DNA from: Verrucomicrobiales bacterium
GTDB lineage: Bacteria > Verrucomicrobiota > Verrucomicrobiia > Limisphaerales > SXQI01
DNA length: 18,331 nt
Direction: 5' to 3'
Assembly (NCBI GenBank): GCA_028293365.1
Contig: JAQGOX010000594.1
Span: 1-18,331, forward strand
How positions within the stretch are numbered: the stretch's first letter is position 1; each line of letters opens with the position of its first letter. The notes beneath the pieces are model-generated. The model had not been told where the DNA came from. It worked only from the letters and a program-made list of their open reading frames with translations, and did not search any database. The translations under genes and the position numbers were made by a program. Below are positions 1 to 7,502 of the stretch, in pieces.

Positions 1-283
1 AGCTCGTCAATTCCGCACCCTGGCACCCATGATCGGCGCAATAATCGATGAATTGCAACATGTCGATCTGCCGTCCCGCAGGAACCGGCTTGTCGGATTT
101 ACTGCGACCGTCCTGAAAGTACTGTCGAAAAGAGTAGGCTGCCAGACTCAGCAGCAAGCGCGAGCTGCCCTCGCGCTTAATCAGTTCGCGTCCAAGTAAG
201 CGCGTCGCTGGAAAACATGCGTAGCCAAGAGCGGCTGTCAAAGAACGATTCAGAAAGGTCCTTCGATCCAAAGAGGTTTGCAT
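1..283 (-). CDS. Tat-exported sugar phosphate isomerase/epimerase, N-terminal part (runs off left edge)
   Basis: Reading the minus strand from the ATG at 281-283 gives 94 uninterrupted codons to the window edge. The N-terminus contains a twin-arginine signal, LDRRTFLNRSL at residues 5-15, followed by a short hydrophobic stretch (TAALGYACFPATRLLG), so export by the Tat route is likely. The mature part begins LLLSLAAYSFRQYF and continues with MLQFIDYCADHGCQGAELTS. This is the typical first beta-strand and helix of the xylose-isomerase-like TIM barrel (AP endonuclease family 2), common in Tat-exported PVC isomerases/epimerases. An in-frame ATG six codons upstream (position 301) is an alternative start; neither has a clear Shine-Dalgarno site. 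The metal-binding and catalytic residues lie outside the window, so the substrate cannot be named. It is divergent from the large secreted protein gene at 658. Confidence 0.82.
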   Translation of the reverse strand, partial: MQTSLDRRTFLNRSLTAALGYACFPATRLLGRELIKREGSSRLLLSLAAYSFRQYFQDGRSKSDKPVPAGRQIDMLQFIDYCADHGCQGAELTS

Positions 284-574
284 TAAACGATTTAGACACA
301 TCCAACCAGATAATAAAGCGCGTTTTTCTGCCCTGCTACTTCACATGCTCCCTCTTGCAACCTATCAAGAAGGCTTCACTCGATCCACGAAGAATATTTC
401 TTTTTGAGGCTCAAACGGGTCCGACTCCATCCGCTGATGCAGCCAGCGTCAACAGAGCCCAAATGGCCACACTGTCCATGTTCTAGACATCTTTTGTCTT
501 TTTTGCCCAAATTTGAGCACTTTTGAGATACTTAAGGTCTGGAATACAAGTTGCTGTTCGCGGTCGAAGATAAA

Positions 575-603
575 TTCAAAAGCATTGCTTTATGAACTAT
601 AGG
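575..603 (+). promoter_or_regulatory. Candidate sigma70-like promoter for the 1071-residue secreted protein
   Basis: TTCAAA (575-580) and TATAGG (598-603) are separated by exactly 17 bp. Each matches the consensus hexamer at 4 of 6 positions. It lies 54 bp before the ATG at 658. Verrucomicrobial promoters are poorly characterised, and a start site near 610 would fall inside the hairpin at 601-624, so this is only a candidate. Confidence 0.25.
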
Positions 604-624
604 CAGGGTAGTATGGCCCTGCTT
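601..624 (+). other. Stem-loop in the 5' region of the 1071-residue gene, terminator-like
   Basis: AGGCAGGG (601-608) pairs with CCCTGCTT (617-624) across an 8-nt loop, giving eight pairs with one G-U. The sequence continues in T residues (TTTT at 623-626), so it resembles a short intrinsic terminator or attenuator 31 bp before the start codon. The T run is short and the element may be fortuitous. Confidence 0.3.
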
Positions 625-657
625 TTGGAATCGTCGCCCAAACATCATTAATCAAAT

Positions 658-3600
658 ATGTTGAATCGTACCCTGCGGGCACTGAGCCTCGTTTTTGCCT
701 CTGCACTTGTTTTTGCGGCAAGTGTTCCGAAAGCGGCAGCGACGGAATTAAAATATTTCAAGACGTTCGCCAACGTTGATTATACGTCTGCGGGAGTTGG
801 TGGAATTCGAGAAGTTGGCTATGGCACGATCAACCTCACCGGCGTCAGCGGAACGATCCGAAAGGTTTACCTTTATTGGCATGGCCACGGCCGACCGAAT
901 GAGTACTATCCAAATTTAACGACCGGCTCCCTTTACCTAACTGATATGGCCGATCAGACTTCGCCCCACCAGGTAATTGGAGACTTGATTGGAACCTCGG
1001 GTGGCGACGGATGGGCCTTTGATCCAAGCAATTTAACGTTTGGTCAGGCATTTCGCGCGGACGTCACCAGCCTCGTTCATGGGAACGGCAACTTTATGGT
1101 CAGCAATTTCGTTCCGTTCCCTACCACTGTACAGGGAGCGTCGCTGGTTGTTTTATTTGACGATCCGAATCCACTCAATAACCACGACATCGAGATTTCC
1201 GATGGTTGTGATCAAAATTCAGTGAATGCTTATGATGCTGCGGGCTGGAACATTTCATTCCCGGGAGTCAATTATACGGTGGGAGATTCCGTCGAAATGG
1301 AGTTCCACGTTTCCGACGGTCAGTCCCAATATTTAGAAGGAGCTCTTTTTCTTAACGGTCAGTTACTTGCGCCTGCTTCGCCTATCGTTAGCACAAAAAC
1401 CTCTTCGCTCGGTCAACTTATCGGCCAGGTTTTCGATGGTTCAGCACCCTATGACACTGCCAGTGGTTTTCGACAATCATTCTTCACCGGCAGCCTTTGG
1501 GACGTGAAAAGTTTTAACATTGTGCCTTTGCTCACGCCCGGTATTAACAGTCTTTATATTACCGCCGCCTACGAGGATGACGATTTGACCGTCGTGGCGG
1601 TAATAGCCAAACTTAAGGCGGGTTCGGCTGTCGGTGGACTAATCGAAAATACAACTCCCCTGGTTAGTTGCTCCGGGGCCATGAACTACGGCTGTGCGAC
1701 TTCCAAAGGTGTAACAAACGTAACCCAGACGACTATTTCCGATCCCGATGGCGATCCCCTGACCCTTACATGGCAGTTGAACGGCACGGTGGTAAGGCAG
1801 GAATCGGTGGCGTCTGGCGTTTCGAAGAATCCAACAACATTTTCCATTACGAATGTGTTTACGCTGGGAACATACGATGTTTCAGCCGTGGTTCAGGATT
1901 CCAAAGGAGCCACCGCAGCATGTCATTCGATCGTCCTCGTCGAAGTGGATACGACACCTCCGGCAGTGGATGGCGGCCCCGCCATTACAGTCGTAGCGGC
2001 TTCCAACGGCCAGGGCACATTGCCAAATGTGTTAAGCCACGTGGTTGGATCGGATGCTTGCACTCCGGCGAATCAATTGCAATATGCGCAATTGATACCA
2101 CCCGGCACAACCTATCCACCCGGCACCTACCAGATTGGCGTCACCGTAACGGATGCGAACGGAAATATTGGAAACGGCGCGGTAACTTTTACAGTTTTGG
2201 CACCCACACCGCCTCCATCCACCTTAACTATTACATGTCCTCCTGATGCCTCGATCAGCAAAGTCGATCCTATAGCAAGCGGTGCCTGCACCTTCACTCA
2301 GGGCGGCTGGGGTTCCAAGCCCAGCGGCAATAATCCGGGAAGCATTTTAGCCAATGGCTTCAGCAGGGTATATCCGAAAGGTTATGTTGAATGCGGGGTT
2401 GCAGGTAGTTACAGTCACTCGATAAAATTCACATCCGCCGCCGCAATTCAGGCGTATTTGCCGCGCGGAGGTTCCCCGGCCGCTTTGACCGCTGATTACA
2501 AGGATTCCACAACTTCCAGCGGTGGCGTATTTGCGGGACAGGTGTTGACCCTGCAACTGAATGTTGACTTCGGAGACGCAAACATAAGCGGATTTAAGCC
2601 CGGCTGCGGCGACTACGTCGTTCACGATTCATCCTCCAAATTGGATGGGAAAACGGTCCGTCAGATTTTAGGCATCTGCAATGCGGCTTTGTCCGGATGG
2701 AATATTTCAGGATGCAGTTTCAGCGAGCTGAATATGCTCTGCGATAATCTGAATCAGGCGTTTGATGGTGGACAAACCAGCACTTGGAGTGCAGCACATC
2801 TTTCTGCCTCAGCAACGACCTCTTCCCTCGTCCCCTCACCTTCCCAAACCGGCACCGCCAGCATTGCGGACAATTGTGATGCCAATCCAGTTTTGTCTTA
2901 CACCGACGTCGTGAAACCAGGCGATTGCCCCGGAACTTATACGATATTGAGAACCTGGTATGGAATTGATTCGTGTGGCAACAGCGATAGCTGCACTCAG
3001 GTGATTTCGGTCGGAAACACTAAATCCAGTCTCTGCGGAAACGTCCTTAATGACTCCGAGGGAAGCGGCCAACTTTGTTATGGTAAAGGGGGATTGGCCG
3101 ACGTTGCCGTTGCGGTTAAAAACTCTGCCAATGTAACCGTGGCCAATACAACCACCGATTCCAGCGGCGGCTATTGCTTTTTTGGATTGCCGGCTGGGTC
3201 TTATACGGTAGTCGTCACTCCTCCGACAGGTTACAAGCAAACTGGCGGCACCGCCACGAGCCACTGGCAGGATGGCTCCGGTCGGGACAGTTGGAAGGAT
3301 AATGACGGGAATACGCACTACAGAGACTGCAGCGATAGAGACAATGACTCTTATGGCCGCGGAAAAGATTGCTGGAATGCCATCGATGGCTACACCCATT
3401 GGCGAGATAGCTCGGGGCGGGATTGCTGGCAGGATAACCGCGGGAACTACCATGCGCAATCGAGCACCTACGTTAGTTGCGATTCCCGCCTCGACAATAC
3501 CGAACCTGTAACATTGAAGGCTTGCGAAAACAGGACCGGCGTCAATTTCTCCTATACCGGGAGCACCTGTAAGGCAGTAGTGACAGTGACTGGTCCCAGA

Positions 3601-3873
3601 AGCGCCAATTGCGGTGATACTGTTACCTACACCTGCACGGTCGTGAATGCTGGGAACGCTTGTTTCTCCAAAGGCATTCAATTGAATGCGGGTGGCGCTT
3701 CCTACTCCGGAGGCTCATTGAGTCCGGGGTCCAGTTGCTCGTTTGAGGTGAAATACAAAGTTAAATCGACTGATTACGGCAATCTTGCCTGGTCGGCCAC
3801 GGCCACCTGCGCTAGTTACCTGACAGCTCCCGTTACAGTTCAGTCAACCTGCTACACGCAGGTCAAAAAGTAA
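658..3873 (+). CDS. Large mosaic secreted protein with adhesin-like N-terminus, HYR/PKD-like and SdrD-like domains
   Basis: 1071 residues. A Sec signal peptide covers residues 1-28 (hydrophobic core LSLVFASALVFA, AxA site at 26-28). Residues about 30-325 resemble the DUF3344-type extracellular domain (GASLVVLFDDPN, NHDIEISDGCD near 160-185). A PKD-like segment (ISDPDGDPLTLTW) spans 331-435 and a HYR-like Ig domain about 430-516 (DTTPP start, VTVTDANGN). Residues 521-714 are a Cys/Gly-rich module beginning near TQGGWGSKPSGNNPG that I cannot name. A second HYR-like segment (728-786, GIDSCGNSDSC) and an SdrD B-like fold (791-866, GSYTVVVTPPTGY) follow. Next comes a Trp/His/Arg/Asp-rich repeat (869-938) and a DUF11-like C-terminus (962-1068, GDTVTYTCTVVNAGN). 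No LPXTG, PEP-CTERM or type IX tail is visible, so release or outer-surface association is inferred. No Shine-Dalgarno precedes the ATG; the signal peptide supports the start. A surface or adhesive role is inference. Confidence 0.85.
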   Translation: MLNRTLRALSLVFASALVFAASVPKAAATELKYFKTFANVDYTSAGVGGIREVGYGTINLTGVSGTIRKVYLYWHGHGRPNEYYPNLTTGSLYLTDMADQTSPHQVIGDLIGTSGGDGWAFDPSNLTFGQAFRADVTSLVHGNGNFMVSNFVPFPTTVQGASLVVLFDDPNPLNNHDIEISDGCDQNSVNAYDAAGWNISFPGVNYTVGDSVEMEFHVSDGQSQYLEGALFLNGQLLAPASPIVSTKTSSLGQLIGQVFDGSAPYDTASGFRQSFFTGSLWDVKSFNIVPLLTPGINSLYITAAYEDDDLTVVAVIAKLKAGSAVGGLIENTTPLVSCSGAMNYGCATSKGVTNVTQTTISDPDGDPLTLTWQLNGTVVRQESVASGVSKNPTTFSITNVFTLGTYDVSAVVQDSKGATAACHSIVLVEVDTTPPAVDGGPAITVVAASNGQGTLPNVLSHVVGSDACTPANQLQYAQLIPPGTTYPPGTYQIGVTVTDANGNIGNGAVTFTVLAPTPPPSTLTITCPPDASISKVDPIASGACTFTQGGWGSKPSGNNPGSILANGFSRVYPKGYVECGVAGSYSHSIKFTSAAAIQAYLPRGGSPAALTADYKDSTTSSGGVFAGQVLTLQLNVDFGDANISGFKPGCGDYVVHDSSSKLDGKTVRQILGICNAALSGWNISGCSFSELNMLCDNLNQAFDGGQTSTWSAAHLSASATTSSLVPSPSQTGTASIADNCDANPVLSYTDVVKPGDCPGTYTILRTWYGIDSCGNSDSCTQVISVGNTKSSLCGNVLNDSEGSGQLCYGKGGLADVAVAVKNSANVTVANTTTDSSGGYCFFGLPAGSYTVVVTPPTGYKQTGGTATSHWQDGSGRDSWKDNDGNTHYRDCSDRDNDSYGRGKDCWNAIDGYTHWRDSSGRDCWQDNRGNYHAQSSTYVSCDSRLDNTEPVTLKACENRTGVNFSYTGSTCKAVVTVTGPRSANCGDTVTYTCTVVNAGNACFSKGIQLNAGGASYSGGSLSPGSSCSFEVKYKVKSTDYGNLAWSATATCASYLTAPVTVQSTCYTQVKK
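3280..3462 (+). repeat. Protein-level W/H/R/D-rich repeat inside the SdrD-like region
   Basis: Within the 1071-residue protein, three 16-residue units follow the pattern G(R/K)DxWxxxxGxxHxxx: residues 875-890 (GRDSWKDNDGNTHYRD), 902-917 (GKDCWNAIDGYTHWRD) and 920-935 (GRDCWQDNRGNYHAQS). The segment sits between a strand ending in GYKQTGGTA and the following SCDSRLDNTEPVTLKAC, so it looks like an insertion into a beta-sandwich. The nucleotide sequences of the units have diverged more than the peptide pattern, which argues against recent slippage. Confidence 0.65.
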
Positions 3874-3893
3874 AAGGCATCCGCTTTGGAAAA

Positions 3894-3931
3894 AGACCGG
3901 GCGGCCCGATAAATAGGTGTCGGCTCGGTCT
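3894..3931 (+). terminator. Possible stem-loop after the large secreted protein gene
   Basis: AGACCGGGC (3894-3902) can pair with GCTCGGTCT (3923-3931), nine pairs with one G-U, around a 20-nt loop, beginning 20 bp after the stop codon. There is no T run after it, so it is not a standard intrinsic terminator; it could stabilise the 3' end or be chance. Confidence 0.2.
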
Positions 3932-4269
3932 AAGGAGACTGCCAAAGATCAGACTAAATTCCGGTAGTGGCGTCACTTGGCCGATCAAGGTATCGAGAAG
4001 CCCCGAGAAGTCGCGACGGTGTTCTCGCAAATGAGAACTCCCGACATCGATCCTTGGCAGTTGGAGATCCTGACATTTAAGCTCCACTTCCCCCTGAAAG
4101 TTTACGAATGGGGCACTAAGCACACGTACTGGGAATTACACCCCACTCGTTAAGTTTTCCCCTGACTTTTTTCGTGCGGTCCTTGTTTTTTCTTCTATGA
4201 CCTGTTTTGAGACATTTGGGCGGCGTTTGTTGTGCCAATGACTTGGCGATCCAAAGGTAGGGATGCAAG

Positions 4270-4297
4270 TTGTTTACTGGCAAAATCAGTGTATATT
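4270..4297 (+). promoter_or_regulatory. Candidate promoter of the prepilin/beta-helix/GW-repeat cluster
   Basis: TTGTTT (4270-4275) and TATATT (4292-4297) are separated by 16 bp. The -10 hexamer matches the consensus at 5 of 6 positions. A start site near 4304 would give a leader of about 140 nt before the ATG at 4442. It is the best-looking promoter in this gap, but the -35 is weak. Confidence 0.35.
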
Positions 4298-4441
4298 CTC
4301 TGTTCGAACGAGTCCGATGCTTGAGCTTGCCGCGTAATAGGGCGCGAGTTGTTCAAGCCGGTGAAAACACTGAACACCCACTGTCGCGGAAGGCTTGGCA
4401 CAGCTTCTGCTTTACACGGAAAAGGCAATTTCACGTTTTTT

Positions 4442-5260
4442 ATGACTATAATCTCCTCCAAGCGCGTGAGGCCAACAGCTTCGGCTTTTGGTTTCACATT
4501 AATCGAATTGCTCGTTGTGATCGCAATTATTGCAATCCTGGCGAGTATGCTTCTTCCTGCCTTGGCAGGAGCAAAAGCTCAGGGACAGAAAACTCTCTGC
4601 GTCAACCACCTGCGCCAGTTGACACTCGCCTGGAAAATGTACGCCGATGACAACGCCAACTTGCTCGCTCAGAATTATTATTTTAATGATGACGGCACCG
4701 TCAACCCGACCTCATGGATCCGCGGAAGTATGGATGACAATCCCGCATACGGTCGCTTCGAAGCTGGCGCCCTCGATTCCACGAACCTGAACAGCATCAG
4801 AGCGGGCAAGCTTTTCACCTACAATCCGGCAGTGAAAGCCTACCGCTGCCCTAACGACAAGAGCTTGACCGGCGGAGTTCCGCGCGTGCGCAGTTATTCA
4901 ATCAACGGCTGGATGGGTGGCAAGCCACTGGCTGGCCAGAATCAATTTCGCGTTTTCAACAAAGAAACGGATATCGTTAACCCCGCTCCATCTCAGGCAT
5001 TTGTTTTCATTGATGAACACGAAAAGAGCATTAACGACGGCTGGTTTGCCGTTGATATGCTCGGCACGCACGGGATGCTCGATGCTCCTGCTTCCCGGCA
5101 TAATAACGCTTACTCACTCTCCTTCGCCGATGGCCATGCCGAGATCTGGAAATTGAAAGATCCGCGCACGATCACCTGGTGGTCATTACCCATCGCGAAC
5201 TCTCCCATGAACCCTGACTGGAACCGGTTGCATTTATCCTCATCGAGCCAAATACAATAA
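4442..5260 (+). CDS. Prepilin-type N-terminal methylation protein with H-X9-DG motif
   Basis: 272 residues from the ATG at 4442. The prepilin cleavage/methylation signal is at residues 15-45: AFG then [17 protein letters not shown], with cleavage expected after Gly17, Phe18 becoming the methylated N-terminus and Glu22 at the conserved +5 position. The C-terminal part has His220 followed by nine residues and Asp230-Gly231 ([12 protein letters not shown]), the H-X9-DG motif of the large Verrucomicrobia/Planctomycetes/Lentisphaerae pseudopilin-like family. The frame is open upstream to a TTG at 4349, but those 31 codons resemble nothing and would precede the short positively charged leader (KRVR), so the ATG at 4442 is preferred. 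No strong Shine-Dalgarno is seen. These proteins are abundant in PVC genomes; their function is not established, though type II secretion or pseudopilus assembly is usually inferred. It heads a cluster with the next two genes. Confidence 0.9.
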   Translation: MTIISSKRVRPTASAFGFTLIELLVVIAIIAILASMLLPALAGAKAQGQKTLCVNHLRQLTLAWKMYADDNANLLAQNYYFNDDGTVNPTSWIRGSMDDNPAYGRFEAGALDSTNLNSIRAGKLFTYNPAVKAYRCPNDKSLTGGVPRVRSYSINGWMGGKPLAGQNQFRVFNKETDIVNPAPSQAFVFIDEHEKSINDGWFAVDMLGTHGMLDAPASRHNNAYSLSFADGHAEIWKLKDPRTITWWSLPIANSPMNPDWNRLHLSSSSQIQ

Positions 5261-5271
5261 GTTCATTTCCG

Positions 5272-6648
5272 ATGACAAAACGAATTATTTTCTCACTCTC
5301 AGTAATCGCGTTGACACAAGTGGTGGTCGTTCGCACAACTACCATGGGCCAGGGCGCACTTGTCCCGTCCGGTCCTCCAGGGCCCATCATGAAAACCCTG
5401 GATCAGATCGAGCCGCGCCAACCAATTGGGACGCTACCTTTCACGATTACAAATAGTGGGGTTTATTATCTGACGGGACCGCTTAATGGCACCGCGAACC
5501 AAAACGGCATCACCGTCTCCGCTGAAAATGTTACGATCGACCTGAACGGATTTACTCTAACTTCCGGCAATAACTCACTCGCTGCAATAACGGTGAATGG
5601 GACTCGCCATGGACTGAAAGTCCAAAATGGTGCGATTTTCGGATGGCTCAGTGGGATCGCTGCTTCGACCAGCAGCGATGGCGTATTTCAGAACCTCACC
5701 TTTTCCAATCTTGATGGACGGGCCTTGGAAGCTGGAGGCCACTCCACCGTCTGGCAATGTCGCGCTTCGGGTGGAGGAAGCGATGCAATCAAGGTAGGCG
5801 CGAACAGTAACGTCACCGATTGCAGTGCAGTCCAAAACAGCGGCAACGGTATCTCCGTGGGACTCAGTAGTTTTGTTTCGCGCTGTAATGTGGCTTCCAA
5901 TTCCGGGAACGGAATCGTGACCGATCACTTCGGCATCGTGGAAAATTGCCAATCATTTTCGAACGGTTCGGCAGGAATGGGAGCGTTGAATGGTTGCCGC
6001 TTTACTGGCTGCACCTTCGGAGGCAACCAGGCCGGCGGACTTGCCGCGGGAGACAATACGCAGGTCGAAAACTGTGCGGCTGTGAACAATATTGGCGTCG
6101 GAATTCTCATCGGCAATGTTTCGCAAATCGAGAACACCAAATCCTCCGGCAGCTCGACCTCTGGTTTCTGGCTGGGAGCCGATTGCTATTTGCGTAATTC
6201 AACCGCCGCAAATAACGGCGACAACGGAGTTGCCACTACTGACGACGCGCACATTTCTGATTGCAAATCGAGCGGTAACGGAAGTTCCGGTTTTCGAGTC
6301 AATAATGGCAGCACCATTCAAAACTGCTCGGCTCAACACAACGCGACAGATGGCATTCTGGTGACCTCAGAATGTACAGTCACTGGCAGTACCGCTAATG
6401 CAAACTTTAACGCCCGCGATGCGGCTGGCATTCACGCCACCGGAACTGGTAACTGCGTGAAAGATAATAATGTGGTCTCGAATGATCGTGGATTGAGCGC
6501 TGAAAACCCCGGCAATGCCTTCCTTCGAAACACCGTCTCAAATAATTCGCTCAACTACTCCCTTAGCGATGAACAGGTGATGGCGCCGACGCTGACTAAA
6601 GAAAGCATCAAAGCTGCCGCCAATCCCTGGTCAAATCTGACGTACTAG
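5272..6648 (+). CDS. Secreted right-handed parallel beta-helix repeat protein
   Basis: 458 residues, starting 11 bp after the prepilin stop. Residues 1-28 look like a signal peptide (MTKRIIFSLSVIALTQVVVV, then MGQGA). The segment TLPFTITNSGVYYLTGPL (near 53-71), then GITVSAENVTIDLNGF, is the entry cap and first rungs of the NosD/pectate-lyase-like beta-helix seen in many PVC secreted proteins. From about residue 100 to 430 the sequence is a ladder of rungs of about 20-24 residues of the form N-x-x-(V/I)-x-(N/D)-C-x-(S/A)-x-x-N-x-x-x-G-(I/F), with a regularly placed cysteine. Such folds bind or cleave polysaccharides or act as structural surface proteins. No clear polysaccharide-lyase catalytic set could be picked out, so enzyme activity is not claimed. 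Placement directly behind a pseudopilin suggests co-expression. Confidence 0.85.
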   Translation: MTKRIIFSLSVIALTQVVVVRTTTMGQGALVPSGPPGPIMKTLDQIEPRQPIGTLPFTITNSGVYYLTGPLNGTANQNGITVSAENVTIDLNGFTLTSGNNSLAAITVNGTRHGLKVQNGAIFGWLSGIAASTSSDGVFQNLTFSNLDGRALEAGGHSTVWQCRASGGGSDAIKVGANSNVTDCSAVQNSGNGISVGLSSFVSRCNVASNSGNGIVTDHFGIVENCQSFSNGSAGMGALNGCRFTGCTFGGNQAGGLAAGDNTQVENCAAVNNIGVGILIGNVSQIENTKSSGSSTSGFWLGADCYLRNSTAANNGDNGVATTDDAHISDCKSSGNGSSGFRVNNGSTIQNCSAQHNATDGILVTSECTVTGSTANANFNARDAAGIHATGTGNCVKDNNVVSNDRGLSAENPGNAFLRNTVSNNSLNYSLSDEQVMAPTLTKESIKAAANPWSNLTY

Positions 6649-6658
6649 GATCTGCCCC

Positions 6659-7498
6659 ATGAGAGTTTTCTTGGTGGCAGCCGCACTGCTCTTCACAATG
6701 ACGGGTGCTCGTGCGAACTCAACAATAGCCCCTGCTCACAGTCTTTCGTGGGCCGGCAACCTGGGCTGGATCAACTGGCGGGCCAATGAAGCCAACGGCG
6801 TCGAGATAACTTCATCCTATTGCGCCGGTTATCTCTATTCGGCAAACGTCGGCTGGATCAACCTTGGTAACAGACCAATCCACGGAGTCCGCTATACCAA
6901 TACAGATGGCGACTACGGAATTAACATCGAATCCAATGGCGACCTTCGCGGCTATGCCTACGGCGCGAATATTGGTTGGGTCAATTTCGAATCGCTGGGG
7001 TCTCCAAAAATCGACATCATAACGGGAAAGCTGAGCGGGTACGCCTACTCGGCAAATACGGGCTGGCTTACTCTCGCGGAACAAACCAGTTTCATTCAAA
7101 CACTTGTTGCACCCAACATGGTTGACCTCGATCAGGATGGGATTGCGGATGCCTGGGAAATTAAATACGCGGGAACGCTCAATCGTTTTACCGCGACCTC
7201 CGACACCGATGGTGACGGTGTAACCGATCTCGCTGAATTCCTTAGCGGAACCAATCCACTCGATCCCGCAGATTTCCTGAAAATTCTAAACATTACTGCA
7301 GGCAGCGCGACAAACTCAGTTGTCATCACCTGGACATCGATTCCGCAGCGCGAATACTTTCTCGATTCCCGGGAAACATTGACGACGGGCTCATGGACGC
7401 CCATTAAGACAATCCCGGCCGACTCGGGAACGAATACTTCGGCAACGATTTCAATTTCGAGCGGAACCGAATTCTTTCGTATCCGTGAGGGGAATTAA
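6659..7498 (+). CDS. Small secreted protein with GW repeats and a thrombospondin-3-like calcium segment
   Basis: 279 residues, 10 bp after the beta-helix stop. An AGGA eight bases before the ATG is a plausible ribosome site. A signal peptide covers 1-19 (MRVFLVAAALLFTMTGARA). Four short repeats follow in residues 30-145, each ending in (A)Nx GW(I/L/V): GNLGWINW, YSANVGWINL, YGANIGWVNF and YSANTGWLTL, three of them preceded by GYxY. Residues about 159-208 carry Asp-rich motifs typical of thrombospondin type 3/dockerin-like calcium sites (DLDQDGIADAWE, DTDGDGVTDLAEFLSGTNPLDPAD). The remaining 70 residues form a beta-rich Ig/FN3-like end finishing in EFFRIREGN; an FFR ending is frequent in verrucomicrobial secreted proteins. 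The function is unknown; a role at the cell surface or in the matrix together with the previous two genes is inference. Confidence 0.82.
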   Translation: MRVFLVAAALLFTMTGARANSTIAPAHSLSWAGNLGWINWRANEANGVEITSSYCAGYLYSANVGWINLGNRPIHGVRYTNTDGDYGINIESNGDLRGYAYGANIGWVNFESLGSPKIDIITGKLSGYAYSANTGWLTLAEQTSFIQTLVAPNMVDLDQDGIADAWEIKYAGTLNRFTATSDTDGDGVTDLAEFLSGTNPLDPADFLKILNITAGSATNSVVITWTSIPQREYFLDSRETLTTGSWTPIKTIPADSGTNTSATISISSGTEFFRIREGN

Positions 7499-7502
7499 TT
7501 TT

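Larger units (their letters stand above)
302..657. other. Divergent intergenic region with no recognised gene
   Basis: This stretch separates the minus-strand sugar isomerase from the plus-strand 1071-residue protein gene and must hold the promoters of both. It is more A/T-rich than the flanking genes by eye. An open frame across 217-486 on the plus strand encodes no recognisable sequence and overlaps the isomerase N-terminus, so it is not called. A candidate promoter (575-603) and a stem-loop (601-624) are listed separately. Confidence 0.6.
3874..4441. other. Intergenic stretch with no confidently recognised gene
   Basis: 568 bp between the large secreted protein gene and the prepilin start. 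Two overlapping open frames exist. One is on the minus strand (3863-4123, 86 codons, containing VGSSHLREHRRDFSGLLDTL). The other is on the plus strand (3977-4153, no ATG, reading EVATVFSQMRTPDIDPWQ). Neither is recognisable, neither has a supporting start signal, and they are mutually exclusive in most of their length. A degenerate gene fragment is possible. The right part (4150-4350) is T-rich and holds a candidate promoter. A weak stem-loop lies just after the upstream stop codon. Confidence 0.5.

Noticed and set aside
217..486. Plus-strand open frame of 89 codons
   Set aside because: It overlaps the clearly coding N-terminus of the minus-strand sugar isomerase and its translation has no recognisable features.
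2836..3681. Minus-strand open frame of 281 codons inside the large secreted protein gene
   Set aside because: It is antisense to a continuous, domain-rich coding frame with signal peptide; its Ile/Ala/Val-rich, low-complexity translation looks like a shadow.
510..4290. Apparent shared motif (TTTTGAGA and CAAGTTG) in the upstream regions of the large secreted protein and the prepilin
   Set aside because: The two short matches are at very different spacing (about 24 versus 66 bp) and are within chance expectation for A/T-rich DNA.
4349..4441. TTG-started N-terminal extension of the prepilin
   Set aside because: Prepilin leaders are short and basic; the ATG at 4442 gives a standard 17-residue leader, and the extension is not protein-family-like.
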